The position numbers were made by a program, and so were the translations under genes. This document shows positions 23,518-34,631 of a stretch of DNA of 64,000 bases, piece by piece (position 1 is the first letter of the stretch; each line of letters begins with the position of its first letter). The DNA is from Castor canadensis (lineage: Eukaryota > Chordata > Mammalia > Rodentia > Castoridae), in contig NC_133390.1 in assembly GCF_047511655.1 (NCBI RefSeq), forward strand, positions 117,222,083-117,286,082, in the 5' to 3' direction. The notes beneath the pieces are model-generated. The model had not been told where the DNA came from. It was given only the letters and a program-made list of their open reading frames with translations, and did not search any database.

Positions 23518-23705
23518 AGAGTAAGGCTAGCCAGATGTAAAACTTCAGGGTCATAAAAAAAAACTCCTGTAGCTAGAAAGGAGATTTCAGACAAAGATAT
23601 TACAAAAGATGAAATACTTTTCTTCTCTATGAGTAATATGTAATTATTTTAGCAAACTTGGAAAAGAATAAAAATTATAATAAAGAATATATATATACAC
23701 TCACA

Positions 23706-23796
23706 TACTTTTTCCCCCTCTGTGCTGAGGATTAAACACAGGACCTTTGCACATACTGGGCAAGTGTTCTACAACTGAGCTACATCTCTGACCAAA
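23706..23796 (-). mobile_element. ID-like SINE, antisense
   Basis: The reverse complement carries 'agatgtagctcagttgtaga' and 'acacttgcccagtatgtgca'. Confidence 0.75.
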
Positions 23797-24191
23797 GAAG
23801 TAATATTTTAAAGCCATGAATCAAAATAGTTGTGGGAGTGATTAGTGATATAATTTGGCAAGAGGAATGGTCCTGGAAGAAAAGCACTTTGAACAGTAAA
23901 AGAATGCAGTCTGATGCAAGTACGCAAGAGAAATCTAGATGTGAATAAACAATGTGATTATACAGTGCTTTGTAACACTGGTTTTCAGATTTTCTTTTCT
24001 TTTTTCACAAAAAAGAGCCTGCACTTTAAAAATATGTAGATGCTAACACAAAAAATGGAACAGTTGATGGGCTTCACAGCATAAAAATGTCTGAGAGCCC
24101 TGACAATGAAGATTATATTTACCTGGGTTGTGCTTTGTTACAAAGCAGAAAAAAAGATTGGCAGGTAAAAGTGACTGTTCCTGAGGCCCAG

Positions 24192-24278
24192 TGATACAGC
24201 ATTGTTCAAAATGGTATTTATAATTCTTTTTTTTGACAGCTTTTTGATATACTGAGCAAATTGACAGACAAAAAGCTT
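24192..24278 (+). repeat. Small inverted repeat, left copy
   Basis: The reverse complement matches 24661-24748 over about 88 bp with only a few differences ('aagctttttgtctgtcaatt' is shared). The loop between the copies is about 380 bp. Confidence 0.92.
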
Positions 24279-24660
24279 GTATTCTTAATACTTGCAGACA
24301 CACTTAATTTTGAATTTCAAATTCATTACTTTGTAAACTAACTCATTAGGAAACAAAACTGAGGATATTCAAAACAATGATCATGTGCACTCAAGGAAAT
24401 TCCAAAAGAATTCTAACAACGTTTGGAGAAATGAAAACATAACCGCCTCAAAGGATACATTCTTCAAATACTACTATTTGATTGACTGGCTTCTAATGTA
24501 TTCATTAATAACCCAGAGGAACTGGAACAGCACAATTATGTCAATTGAAAGAGATGACTTCAAATTATTGACTTTCCAACAGCACCTGACCCAGTGACTC
24601 AGGCAGATACAGTATGAATTTTTTGATTAAGTGAACATTTGATGACCTCAAATCCAGATC

Positions 24661-24748
24661 AAGCTTTTTGTCTGTCAATTTGCTCAGTATATCAAAAAGC
24701 TGTTAAAAAATAGAATTATAAATACCATTTTGAACAATGCTGTATCAG
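24661..24748 (-). repeat. Small inverted repeat, right copy
   Basis: Partner of 24192-24278. It ends within about 10 bp of the inner end of the large right arm. Confidence 0.92.
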
Positions 24749-25149
24749 TTGGTCTCAGTTTCTACTTTTAATCAAAACCACCCAAATCATCGTACTGTAT
24801 TTGGAGCACTGGGCAACACAGTGACAAACCTGGTCTCAAAACAGCATCTAGAGGCACAAACAGTGGCCCTGGTCGCAGAGCTGCTCTCCAGGACAGCAAT
24901 GCAGGGGGAGCCTCGCCAGGGTGCATTGAGACTCAGACCATGTCGGCAAGAAGTGGCAGCAGTTTCAGGGCAGGAGGAGAAGATGTGAGTCACTGTCCCC
25001 ATGTCACCAGCCAAGGGCACCAAGGCGCGGGGTGAAGCCTTCCACCTGATCATGCCCAGAAGCACAGAGTTCATGAGTTTCAAGGTGGAGCTCTGTGGCT
25101 TCTGCACCAGGACCTCCAGCTCACTATGCATGGTGCTTCAAGGTGGCCC

Positions 25150-25280
25150 ATGGCTGTGCTTCCCCTGGGGTCTGGGACCTGACCCCGACCTTACGCACTG
25201 CTAGCCTGACCCCCGCTGCACGCAGCCAGATGCACTGCACACCTGACCCCCACCGCCCTGTGCACTGCCTTGGACAGGAG
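25150..25280 (-). repeat. Minisatellite remnant, about three units
   Basis: The minus strand carries about three 'ggtcagg'-type units at the position where the left arm has about forty. Confidence 0.8.
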
Positions 25281-26739
25281 AATGCACAATGGATAGGAGG
25301 AGGGGCCATCCTGGGTGGCCCAAGCCTTGCTTCTGCTGTGCTGCACTGTGTCTGGAGGGCCACCGCCCAAAGTTGATCACCTTCCCCACCTTCTCAGTCT
25401 GCTGGCTTGTGAGGCAAGTGACGCCTGGCAGTGGAGCAGACACAGTACACCAACTCTGTGAGTGGGTGTGGAGTCTGTGCTGAGGCTACACCCTTCTCGA
25501 GCCGCCACTCCACAGCGCCCCCTACCGCCCCCATAAGCCGCCATGCTGCAGTTGCACCAGAGTGAACAAAGTTAAGTGTTTACTCATCCCATTTTCTAGT
25601 GTACTTTATGCTCCTGCCCTGTTCCCGGGATGCTGGCAGCAGCCTGAGACTCCAGGACTTGGGCCCTGTTCGTCCCTGGCACCTGGTACCACACATGCAG
25701 GAGGAGGAGAGCATGGACCCTCAGCTAGCCCTGGGCCTGCACCATGGCCACATATCCAGGAACCCAGGGGCTCGCCTCTTGAGGACTCCACCTCACTGGT
25801 CTGTCTGCAAGTCCTCCAAAGACATCATCCTTCTTCAAGCAATGTGATTTCCTGCATGTGCAATAAGCCACAGTATTTCTTGCTGTCCCCTCCTGAGTAG
25901 CTGTGATTACAGGAATAGATCACCAGAGCTGATTCTTCTACTTTTTAGGTGTCTCTTTGTGATAAACAAGTCTATTTCTCCTGTTACTAAATATTTAGAA
26001 AACGTGTGTGCTGCAAAAATACTTTAAAATATTTTTATTTAATATTTTCAAATGAAATGGAAGGGTAAAATACTACAAATTCAACTAGCAAAAGAGAACT
26101 TTTTGCACAGATAAGGTTTGACCTGCATGGATTTAATCTGTTTCTTTATATTGTTAAGCATTTTATATATTCACTTCATTTATTTGAAATTATCAAGTAA
26201 TGTGCTATTAGCAAATTCACACATTGCAAGTACAGCTGAATCCCCTCTCAAGTCTGACTCTCTTTAACCCCACACCTCATAGAAAAAGCATTCAGTGCAT
26301 TTGCATGTGTGTACTTTAAGATAGTAAAATATGTTTCCTTTGACACAACCTCCTATGGTCATGTAGACTTTCCCCTCCTTTGTCATGACTGTTGGTATGA
26401 TTTCTGAAAATGGCTGTACCACAGTGCAGTTGGCCCTGTTCCACTGATGACTGTTTCCAGCTTTTCATGATTGTGATGATCCTTGAGGATGTCTCTTATA
26501 GATGCTCAAGTGTTTCCCCTGGGTTTGTGGCAAAAAGTGGAGTTGCTGCATATTAAAGTAATATGCACTTAAATTTTAATAGATGTTTCTGAGTTGTTTA
26601 TACCGATTATAACTGTTAATGCTAGTGTCATTCAAAGACATAAAGGGAAGATATACAAATGAGAGGCATAAGAATAATTATGCATAAGAATTTAGAACAA
26701 GGTAGTGTAAGATCCATTACAGCTTTTGTCTTATTTTTT

Positions 26740-27160
26740 TCTTATTTTGTGGTTGGTACTCAGGGCCATGTGCAAACTAGGCAAGCATGCTACCACTTCA
26801 CTTGAGTCACATCGCTGGTTCTTTTGCTTTTATGTTGTTTTTGAGATGGGGTCTTGCACTTATTCCCTCTCTCTTTCTCTCTCTCTCTATCACCCCTCAG
26901 TCTTTCTCTCTCTCTATGTCTCTCTCTCTCCCTCCTTCCCTTCCTCCCTCCCTTTTCTTTCTTTTGGCCTGGACTAGCCTCAGATGGAGATGATCCCAAG
27001 TGTTTGGGATTATAGGATTGATCCACCATGCCTGACTTGTTTTTAGATATACAGTCTCACTAACTTTTGCTTGGGCTGACTTCAAATCACAAACCTTTCA
27101 TCTATTCATCCACAGTAGCTGGGATTATAAGCATGTGCCACTGCATTAGAGCTTTTAAAA
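26740..27160 (-). mobile_element. Composite SINE with CT-rich tract (right arm)
   Basis: Mirror of 18415-18800. The pyrimidine tract at 26864-26967 is about twice as long as the left-arm GA tract and is interrupted by 'tatcacccctcag'. Confidence 0.8.
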
Positions 27161-27239
27161 TTCTCAAGTTAATTTATCAAGGAGAAACAATTACTTTGGA
27201 AACTTTAAAAATGAGAAACATTTAGGAGTGTATAGATGA

Positions 27240-27325
27240 AAGGGTTAGGGATGTAGCTCAGTGGTAGAGTGCTTGCCCAGCATGCATGAGGTCCTGCATG
27301 TGATCCAGCACCACACAAAAATGAA
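27240..27325 (+). mobile_element. ID-type SINE (right arm)
   Basis: 'gggatgtagctcagtggtag' and 'agtgcttgcccagcatgcat' are intact; mirror of the left-arm copy. The tRNA-like internal promoter boxes look preserved. Confidence 0.85.
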
Positions 27326-27597
27326 TATCCCAGTGGGGTTTATGGTCCATCTGCCGTGAAAGGGCTCTGAGATGGCTTCTGGAGCAGAGCACTTGTGTGG
27401 GAGCAAAAATAAGGAGAAAGGCCTCCTACTTAATTCTGTGCTACTCGTTCACCTACAGTGCAGTGGGGGACTATAAATAAATTATAGATCTATGGAATGT
27501 ATGGTACAGCAGTCAAGTGATGTTCTAAAAGAATGTAATGATGAGTGGTAAAATGATATCCAATTATACCCATAGAGTTGTCTAAATTGTAGTTTTG

Positions 27598-27690
27598 TTT
27601 TGTCCTTTTACAGGCTAGGGTTTGAACTAAGGACCTTGCACTTGCTAGGCAGGCACTCTGTGACTTGAACCATCCCACCCAGATTGCATT
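27598..27690 (-). mobile_element. tRNA-derived SINE (right arm)
   Basis: Mirror of 17888-17985, read on the minus strand. Confidence 0.8.
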
Positions 27691-28290
27691 TTAATTGTAT
27701 ATGTTTATATACAAAATGAAGCAGAAGTACAGAAAGTATTAAAAATAGAATGTGGAATAAGGAATATGTTGGGGTTTTATTTTTTGCTGTTTGCATTTCT
27801 TTGTTCTCCAGTTATTTTCCAATGAAAATATCTTGTGTGTTCAGAAAATAGGTCATGCTATTAACAAAGTATTTTTGTTTTTAATATGATAGTACTGATT
27901 TAGGGTACCTGAAGAGAAATGCACAACTAACTACCCTGGGTGATTCTACTTCAAAGATTGCATTTAGCCAATATGTATCTGAAAGTAACTATAGCAAAGT
28001 AATGTTTATTTTTTAAATTGTAAATAATACACCGTGTATCATTTACTCCCGTTAATTTGTTTCCTTGTATGTGTTGTCCTGTTCAGCACTAAGGTAAGCC
28101 CTAGACTATTGAATAGAGTTGATTTGAATATTAACCATGAATCTGACTTTGAGATCCAAGTGTCTGAAATTGTCCTGAAGTGAGTCCTAGCTACCAGCAA
28201 CCTGAGAGATTTTTAATCTTTTGGAGACTCATAAAGGATTGTGCTGATCTCATTGTGGTAGCCTTCTTTCCTAGGCCTCTTACAGGATAC
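27691..28290. other. Right-arm sequence without recognised features
   Basis: Mirrors 17247-17887. AT-rich, with no further RalGDS exon. Confidence 0.45.
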
Positions 28291-28507
28291 CCTGGCAACT
28301 CAATCCAGTGTTCCACCACCTAGGCTTGATCTGAGTCCTTCATGCTTTGGTCTCCCAGGGAGGTGGTGATGACAGATGAAACCATGGTTTCAAACTGATT
28401 GACGGTGGTGTGGATGGTAGGTGCTAGGTATTTCTTGCACTTCATGTCCCACTGAGACCAGCTGCAGTCCAGGCATTGGTAGGGCACCTCATTTTTGAGC
28501 AGCACTT
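28291..28507 (-). pseudogene. RalGDS-like exon, copy B (start of RasGEF domain)
   Basis: This is the mirror of copy A. On the minus strand it follows an 'aaacag' acceptor and ends before a 'gtatcc' donor-like site. It reads EVLLKNEVPYQCLD, SWSQWDMKCKKYLAPTIHTT, VNQFETMVSSVITTSLGDQ and SMKDSDQA, then a stop. The stop (TAG at 28320-28322) replaces the tryptophan codon that copy A keeps before VVEHWIEL. The two stops of copy A are absent here, so the copies were disabled independently or by different mutations after duplication. About 7 of 44 residues in the core differ from copy A. The function of the parent family is GDP/GTP exchange on Ral GTPases. Confidence 0.86.
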
Positions 28508-29215
28508 CTGTTTGAATTACACTGTGGACAGAGATAGGGAATGACCAGTTACAAACATGTGACGCATCTTTGTCACACGTGTGGTTGTTACACAAACATG
28601 TACAATTAATCCAGCACTCAGTGGATGACCACAGTCACTGCAGGGTTCACTCACTACTTCCTTTCCCTGAAGGTGCTGGTTCCTCAGAGGATTGGTCTCC
28701 AGAAGCAGTTTTCAGTTCGTGCTGTCCCTTTCCCTAGAAGCACAGAAGAGACACAGGGGCCTTGAACACATGAGTGCCACCACAGCCTCATTACCAGCTC
28801 CTCCCTTTCCTTGGTGCCCACAGCCAAGACATAGATGACCTCATTTGTCACCTGTGCCAGGATCTCAGAAACAAGGGTGAGTCATGAGATGGCTGCCCAG
28901 AGTCCTTTTATGAGTGGGACAAGGAGGATCCACACCAAGGTATTGTGTAGATAGGTTAGCGATGGGTGTTGGAATTCCAGGAAGGGAGGCTGTGTATGAC
29001 TAGCAACTGGTAGCTGTTTGAGAGGGAAAAGAGAAGTTGTGGTCACCTTAGGGAGACCCTGGGATTAGGATGAATGTGTTTGCATGTATTTTTGCCTCAG
29101 TGTGCATTTATGTGTGGGTATAATCATACATGTGCACGTGAACTTCTGTGACAGCATTTGTACTTATCTGCATCTGTTTGCAAATGTGTAAGCCTCTCTG
29201 TGTGCACATGAATTT
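28508..29215. other. Right-arm sequence without recognised features
   Basis: Mirrors about 16.4-17.03 kb. CA/GT-rich patches, no recognisable exon. Confidence 0.4.
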
Positions 29216-29793
29216 GTGTTCATGTAAGCCATTGCATGTCTGTATGTATTTGTCTCTGTGTGCACACTTTTGATTTTTCTCTAGATAAAATCATGGAACT
29301 CAAGTCTATGTTAACTTGGGGTTCTCTGGTTTTGTTTAGAGTCCATGTATGGCTATCTAGCCCAGTCTGGATATGAACTTTGATACTCCCAGCCTCATCC
29401 TCTCTAGTTTTGAAATTATAGTTGTGAAACACCACATTCAATCTATATTCCATTCTTATTGCTTCCCTTCTTCTAAATTTCCCAACACTCATTTAGTGCA
29501 TTACCTACCTGAATCAACTGCCTGAAAGTGTCACAGGAAATACAGGTACTAGACATGATGAAAAACTGATGACTTCCTGGGAATTGAGTGCTAGGGTGAT
29601 CCCCAAGGGAGCAATCAGGAAGACTGGGAAGGTTCTGAGATCCCTAATGCTCTGTAAGAGTCACATACCTGGTTCAATTAATGTAGGTGCCATCTCTGAC
29701 CCCAGCTCTGTGTCCTCAATATTAAAACAGTGATGGTACCCAGACCACTGGGGTGGGCTTTGTGAGTCAGACTATGTCAACCTATCCTATGAC

Positions 29794-30121
29794 CTAGACT
29801 TGGGGGTGAAGGTGCAACATCCTACTAGACCTTGGGGAGGGCTTGTCTGAGGAAGTTTCAGTTGTGAGTACCACCAGAGAAGCCCTCACTTTCTGGATGA
29901 TGGACCATAGAATGTTGAACCCTGATGACCAGATGCCCACATTCCAAACCAACTGTAGCCAGATCATTTCTCTGGATACCCTGTAGATAAAAGAACACTC
30001 TCTTGCTATCTCCTTCTGTGTTGAGGTTCTGGCTGCAAGAGAGCCCAGAAGTGGAGGCATAGACCATATCAAGAGACACTGGGCCAACCCACAACCAAGA
30101 TGCTTCTGGAAATTTTACCAA
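29794..30121 (-). other. Right-arm copy of the segment at 15415-15742
   Basis: Two overlapping open frames of the same lengths as in the left arm (97 and 87 codons), each differing at about three residues. No domain is recognised and a coding role is doubtful. Confidence 0.5.
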
Positions 30122-30203
30122 AGGACTTCAAAGAGGACACAGAGCAGGGCAGGGCAGGCAGTGGTAAGTCACCTCAACCACTCTGATCCCCCACAGATAA
30201 CAC

Positions 30204-30205
<2 letters not shown>

Positions 30206-30243
<38 letters not shown>
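30206..30243. repeat. (GT)n microsatellite at outer edge of right arm
   Basis: A pure GT tract of about 19 units. Similarity to the left arm stops here and unrelated sequence leading to RalGDS-like copy C starts. Confidence 0.95.
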
Positions 30244-30245
<2 letters not shown>

Positions 30246-30349
30246 CTAATTTTTTTCAAGCGGTTTTCACTTAAGTGTAGGACAATGAGTACATTACCAG
30301 GTTGTTTCAGTTTTCATGTTTAAACTGACCCTTTTTGGTCCCAACTCAG

Positions 30350-30547
30350 GATGAAAGTGAGTCATCCCCCATTGTGGAGGAACCCAGCATGGTTATGAAC
30401 CTCAAGGCAGGCATACTGGAGAAGCTGGTAGGCCACCTGGTATGTTCCCTGATCTTTGTGGATCCCCTTTTCATCTCTATCTTCCTGTGCATCTACAGAC
30501 ATTATGCTACCACCCAGCAGGTTCTAGACCTGCTCTTCAGAAGTTGA
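30350..30547 (+). pseudogene. Copy C exon: N-terminal half of REM domain
   Basis: After a good acceptor it reads EEPSMVMNLKAGILEKLVGH, then FISIFLCIYRHYATTQQVLD and LLFRS, then TGA (30545-30547). The LKAG..EKLV and CxYRxxATTQQVLDLL elements are hallmarks of the Ras exchanger motif in RalGDS. Confidence 0.88.
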
Positions 30548-31129
30548 GCACCACCTCCAATCCAGAGTATTCCCCCATCTCCTTGCTGTGGCTAGTGAAT
30601 GCCTTGTGTGATTGTGGAGGTTGGAGTGCTTAGAGGACTACACTTACAGGGTACTGGTAGGACTAAGTGAGATGAGCCCTGGGAGTGTTGCACTGTACCT
30701 GTCCACAGAATCTGCTTTCCAAGACTATGATCTGATCTGCGTGACTCCCAACTCAGCTTGAAGAATCTCAGATCCTTGGTACTCACTTATCTGAGGCCCC
30801 TCACAAACCTATTTCCCATTTGAAATGGATCTCCTTTATTTTATGGAGATGCCCCTGACCTAGCTATGTACAGGTCAGATTTATCTGGGGTGCATGGCAT
30901 CCCCATACATACTGAAGTATGTAGGATGGAACTGGTTGTTCTGAAATATATGAGGCACAAAATGTGTGCCAGTAAATTACCAGGCCCTTACCATAATTTG
31001 GTAAAAGAGTGTGGACAGCGGATTATGAGAAGCCTCTGAGAACTGCACATAAGCAAGATAAGTTGCAGCTCAACTGCTTTCATCTGTAGGCCTAGATGGG
31101 CACAGCCCAGCATAAGAACTGCTGTTTCT

Positions 31130-31760
31130 CCTAAATTATTTATGTTCAGAGAGGTAGGAACACAGGTTTCTCTTGTTACAATATCATGCCCCTCCCTGAG
31201 AACAACTGCTCTGCCCTGTTTACATTTGGGTATAGAAGACTCCATGAAGGAAGAAAGGAGACTTTTGTTTTGAGGCTTTTGCCACTGTTTTGAGGCTTTT
31301 TGTTATTGGCTTTCTGATGGGGAAGCCTTTTTGATGTGGGAGGTTTTTGGAAGAGGAAAGAATTGCTGAAGGGAAAAGATTGCTGAAGGGAAAACAATTG
31401 CTGAAGGAGAATTGCTAAAGGGGAATTGCTAGCAATCTGAGGGCCAAGACTTTAAGAAAGCTGTAGAGTCACTGCAACTCTAGGGGCAAAGACATTGAGG
31501 AATTATGCTAAAGAACAGCTAAGAGAAAACATGGGACAGAGCAAGTCTAAGGAAAGAGGATTTAAGCAAGAATTTAAAGAACTGTAACAAAGTAAGGTCT
31601 TAAAGAGTAATGATAAAGAAAAGAAGCAGTGAGAGTTGTGCATCTCCACCAGAGCACCCAACACACCTAAACCCACTTTCTGTCTGTCTGTCTACCCTGT
31701 GTCTTTTCTGAATCTCCAGTTCCTCCCCCCCCCCCAGTTAGCCCCAGTTAGGTTCATTAA
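31130..31760 (+). mobile_element. Possible LTR fragment with internal tandem repeats
   Basis: The stretch contains a five-copy short repeat built on 'attgctgaagggaaaa' (about 31361-31430), a repeated 'ttgttttgaggctttt' and a downstream 'ctgtctaccctgtgtctttt'. This last part resembles the U5 side of a rodent LTR, followed by a C run at 31725-31735. There is no internal retroviral sequence. Assignment is tentative. Confidence 0.35.
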
Positions 31761-31763
31761 TAA

Positions 31764-31826
31764 CTAGGAGTAAGAGAAAGCTCACTCTAACACGGGAGCA
31801 AGAGAAACAGCTCACTCCAAAAGAGC
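31764..31826 (+). repeat. Direct duplication of about 28 bp
   Basis: 'ggagtaagagaaagctcact' is followed at once by 'gggagcaagagaaacagctc', a tandem pair with a few differences. Confidence 0.75.
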
Positions 31827-32774
31827 AGTTATATCCCTGCCATCCTCAGCTCCATTTCTAGCAGGAAGCCAATCATTAATAATAGACATCATAAGCAGGT
31901 ACAGCAGATGTGACATCCTCACAGTTCCCCTAGATATAGCTGGATCCTCCCCTACTCCAGTGAGGATTGTGGACCACAGGCCCAGCTGAAAAACTGAGTT
32001 AGCTTCTGGTCATCTGGGAGGCACCTGTTGGCATAGAGGGGAAATTTTTGGGACATGGTTTGTGGGGAGGGAGATGGTCAAATTCTGTGTCCCAAACGTC
32101 ATCTGATTCCCACTGGAGTACTAATGTTGAGGGCTATGCCACTAGAGGAAGAAGACAAGTGCTGTACATTTGGCCTGAGCACCTGTAGATTACAGGGCAG
32201 CATAGAGAATCAGAGCTAGGCCCTTTGTAATTCATCATCTTCACCACAACCCATCACAGACAAGCTGTCCCAACTTGTTGCATATCAGGGACACACAGAA
32301 TGTATGAGGAAACCTATCTTGCTAATGGGCACTCAACTGGTTCCCAGGTGTCTCAGTGGGTACTCAGGAGGTACTCTGTGCTCCTCTGGAGAACACTATT
32401 TAGGAAGATGATCCACAATTTGAGGACCACCAGGTTCAGGTGGTTGCCAGGCAAGAGGACATGCCCTAGTTGAATTGACATTGCTGGGGGAAAGGCTCCC
32501 AGAGACACACAGGGCACTATGTGTAGAGTCCCTGATCAGGGGAGATGTGCTCATAACATTTTGCTGGGCTCCTTCTCAGAGAGGCTCCCTGAAGCTCCTC
32601 ACTGTTTACCTTGCCTGACACTGTCTGGATAGACAAATATCTCGGTCTGGGGTGTGCTGTCCTCTGGATAGACAGGGGCATTCACAGTAACCCAGGACCC
32701 ACAATCCCACTGTGGCAAAGCAGGGAAAGGCAAGGCCAGGTCTCTGATTCTGATACCCATCCATCTGCCTCCAG
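31827..32774. other. Intron-like sequence of copy C
   Basis: No repeat module is recognised. An open frame from 32611 runs into the next exon but its upstream part does not resemble the family. Confidence 0.45.
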
Positions 32775-32994
32775 GGCCATCTCCTCCATCGTTGACACTT
32801 GGCTGGACCAATATTCAAATGATTTCTGTCAGCCTCTTGAATTTCCCTGCCTCATGTTACTGATGGCTTACTTGCAGTTAACATGCCTGGAACTGGACAG
32901 GCATGTGCACCTTCTTCTGACCCAGTGGGATCACTTAGAGCCTAGTGATGCACAGCAATATGGTGAGGAGCCTGAGGCTCTGAACCTAAAGCAT
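32775..32994 (+). pseudogene. Copy C exon: C-terminal half of REM domain
   Basis: It reads AISSIVDTWLDQYSNDFCQP, then LEFPCLMLLMAYLQL, LDRHVHLLLTQ and EEPEALNLKH. The frame is open throughout, with intact acceptor ('cctccag') and donor ('gtgagt'). This is the best preserved exon of the locus. Confidence 0.9.
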
Positions 32995-33199
32995 GTGAGT
33001 AATGGTCATTGCTGGACCTTGTCCAGAGGAGACCCTAAGAGTATGCCATGAATTAAACAATCCTCATATTCCAGTGAGTGTTGACCTGAGTCTCAAAAAC
33101 TGTCCTTTTCTAGAGACCAATACTGGCTTATTGGGAAGCCTGAGAACATCTCTGCCTTGGAAAGCCTCAGTGCAAGGCAGTAATATAGGGATCTTGTGT

Positions 33200-33430
33200 C
33201 CTGTAGCTCTATCAGCAGCTCCAGTGCTACTTCTAAACCTAAGTCCAGGTCCTGAGCTAGCTTACTCATAGGCTCAATATCTCCAGCCAGACATTGTGCC
33301 AAGCCCATCATATGACTTTTTCTGGCCTACTCTTTTGGCCACTAAAAATGGACTGATCAAGGAGAAGCCTCATCTCTTGGTATTACTGCCAGGCCTGGTA
33401 GCAAAACAATTCACACTGATGGATGCTTTG
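33200..33430 (+). pseudogene. Copy C exon: linker before the RasGEF domain
   Basis: A proline/leucine-rich linker (LLNLSPGPELAYS, a stop, then LQPDIVPSPS) leads into ATKNGLIKEKPHLLVLLPGL and VAKQFTLMDA. The same motif precedes the catalytic domain in RalGDS. A TGA at 33428-33430 closes the frame. Confidence 0.82.
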
Positions 33431-34087
33431 AGTGTCTGAGGAGGGCAGGGTTGTTGCAGGCATCCTCTGGCCTCTTCTTCCCTTCTCTATTATTCCATGG
33501 CCAAGATTTGATGTTACCATTGAAATCCCAACTCTACCTTTTCAATTTCCATGACCAGGCCAAGTTTCTTAAGCCAAAATCTCAACTCTGCTTGGAAAAA
33601 TGAAGATTGGAATGCCTACAGTTACTGTGAAGATTCAGGGATTGGGACAAAGATGTAGCCTGACTAGTGTGTCACCTTGATCTTTGCAGGAGGACTCTCA
33701 AGGTATAGCACTCATTACACACCTGGTGTGTCCATAGTAGCATACATAGGATAAGTTCTAGTTATACCAAATGTGTATGTGGACCTGGATTTAGCTTGAT
33801 GTAGTGCTGGTGGGGGGAGGGGTGGCAGAATGTACTATGTAGCCATGAGCCACTTACTGGCAACCCTGTACTGAGTTTGGATAGGGAAAATGTTCTCACC
33901 ACCTTTTTCCTTTAGGCCACTCATATGTTGTGTGCTCTTCAGAGTCAGGTAACAAATCCAGAGATTTTTACAAGGCTTTATCCATACCTTCAGTTTCTCA
34001 AGCTCAAGCATCAAGCCACTGAGCTCCACTCATGGTCTGGAGGCTGTGGTGTGTTGCAATGTCAGGTGATACAGACTGCTTCCCCAG

Positions 34088-34301
34088 AAGCAGTTCAAGA
34101 ATTTGGTGCCCTACCACTGTATGGATTCCATCTGGTCTCATGGACATGAAGTGCAAGAAATACCTAGCACCCACCATCTGCACCACCATCACTCAGTTTA
34201 AGACTATGGTCTACTCTGCCATTACCACCTGCCTGGGAGACCAGAGCATGAGGGCCTCAGACTGAGCCCAGGTAGTGGAACACTGCATTGATGTGGCCAG
34301 G
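34088..34301 (+). pseudogene. Copy C exon: start of RasGEF domain
   Basis: It is equivalent to copies A and B. KQFKNLVPYHCMDSIWSH is in one frame. After a one-base shift near 34141 it reads MKCKKYLAPTICTTITQF, then MVYSAITTCLGDQSMRASD, a stop (34263-34265) and VVEHCIDVAR before a 'gtatgc' donor. Confidence 0.87.
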
Positions 34302-34631
34302 GTATGCTACAAGCAGGACCTACGGACACTCTCTTTACATTCCTTCTCTCTCAGGATGTGGACTAGTGGTCAGAGCCACTGCTAAGAACCAAGGTCCATT
34401 CTTTTCAAAGTTGTGGCCTAGACTATTGTAGAGGGATGGGAAGAAGGTCACACTCTCTGACAGTTTACCTATATAGTTAACTGAAGTCCTTCTATGGTGA
34501 CACATGGATCCCTTATGGGTCCCTAGAACTCCCCACCAACAGTATCATCAGGTGGGCTGATTCCTGTAGTAGGTGAAGGCAAGAGCATGCAGGAGTTCCA
34601 TCCATGGCTCACACAGTCATCTTATAAAGCA

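Larger units (their letters stand above)
22128..24757. other. Palindrome spacer
   Basis: About 2.6 kb of mostly AT-rich unique DNA lies between the arms. It contains four SINEs and a smaller inverted repeat at its right end. I see no gene. The open frames at 22258-22446 and 24385-24597 have no known relatives. Confidence 0.6.
24758..30243 (-). repeat. Large inverted repeat, right arm
   Basis: The reverse complement of the left arm, in mirrored order: unidentified frame (25.1 kb), three-unit minisatellite remnant, GC-rich block, AT-rich stretch, composite SINE with CT tract, ID element, tRNA-like SINE, RalGDS-like exon, shared open frames, GT tract. Hand comparison gives roughly 97-98% identity in the outer kilobase and clearly less (about 85-90%) near 25.4-25.9 kb. 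Confidence 0.93.

Noticed and set aside
26726..27085. Open frames rich in leucine/serine or arginine/glutamate in the right arm
   Set aside because: They translate the CT/GA tract of the mirrored SINE.
27240..27325. A tRNA gene (A- and B-box-like sequence)
   Set aside because: The sequence is an ID-type SINE. It has the tRNA-like promoter boxes but no paired acceptor and anticodon stems, and it has a mirrored copy in the other arm.
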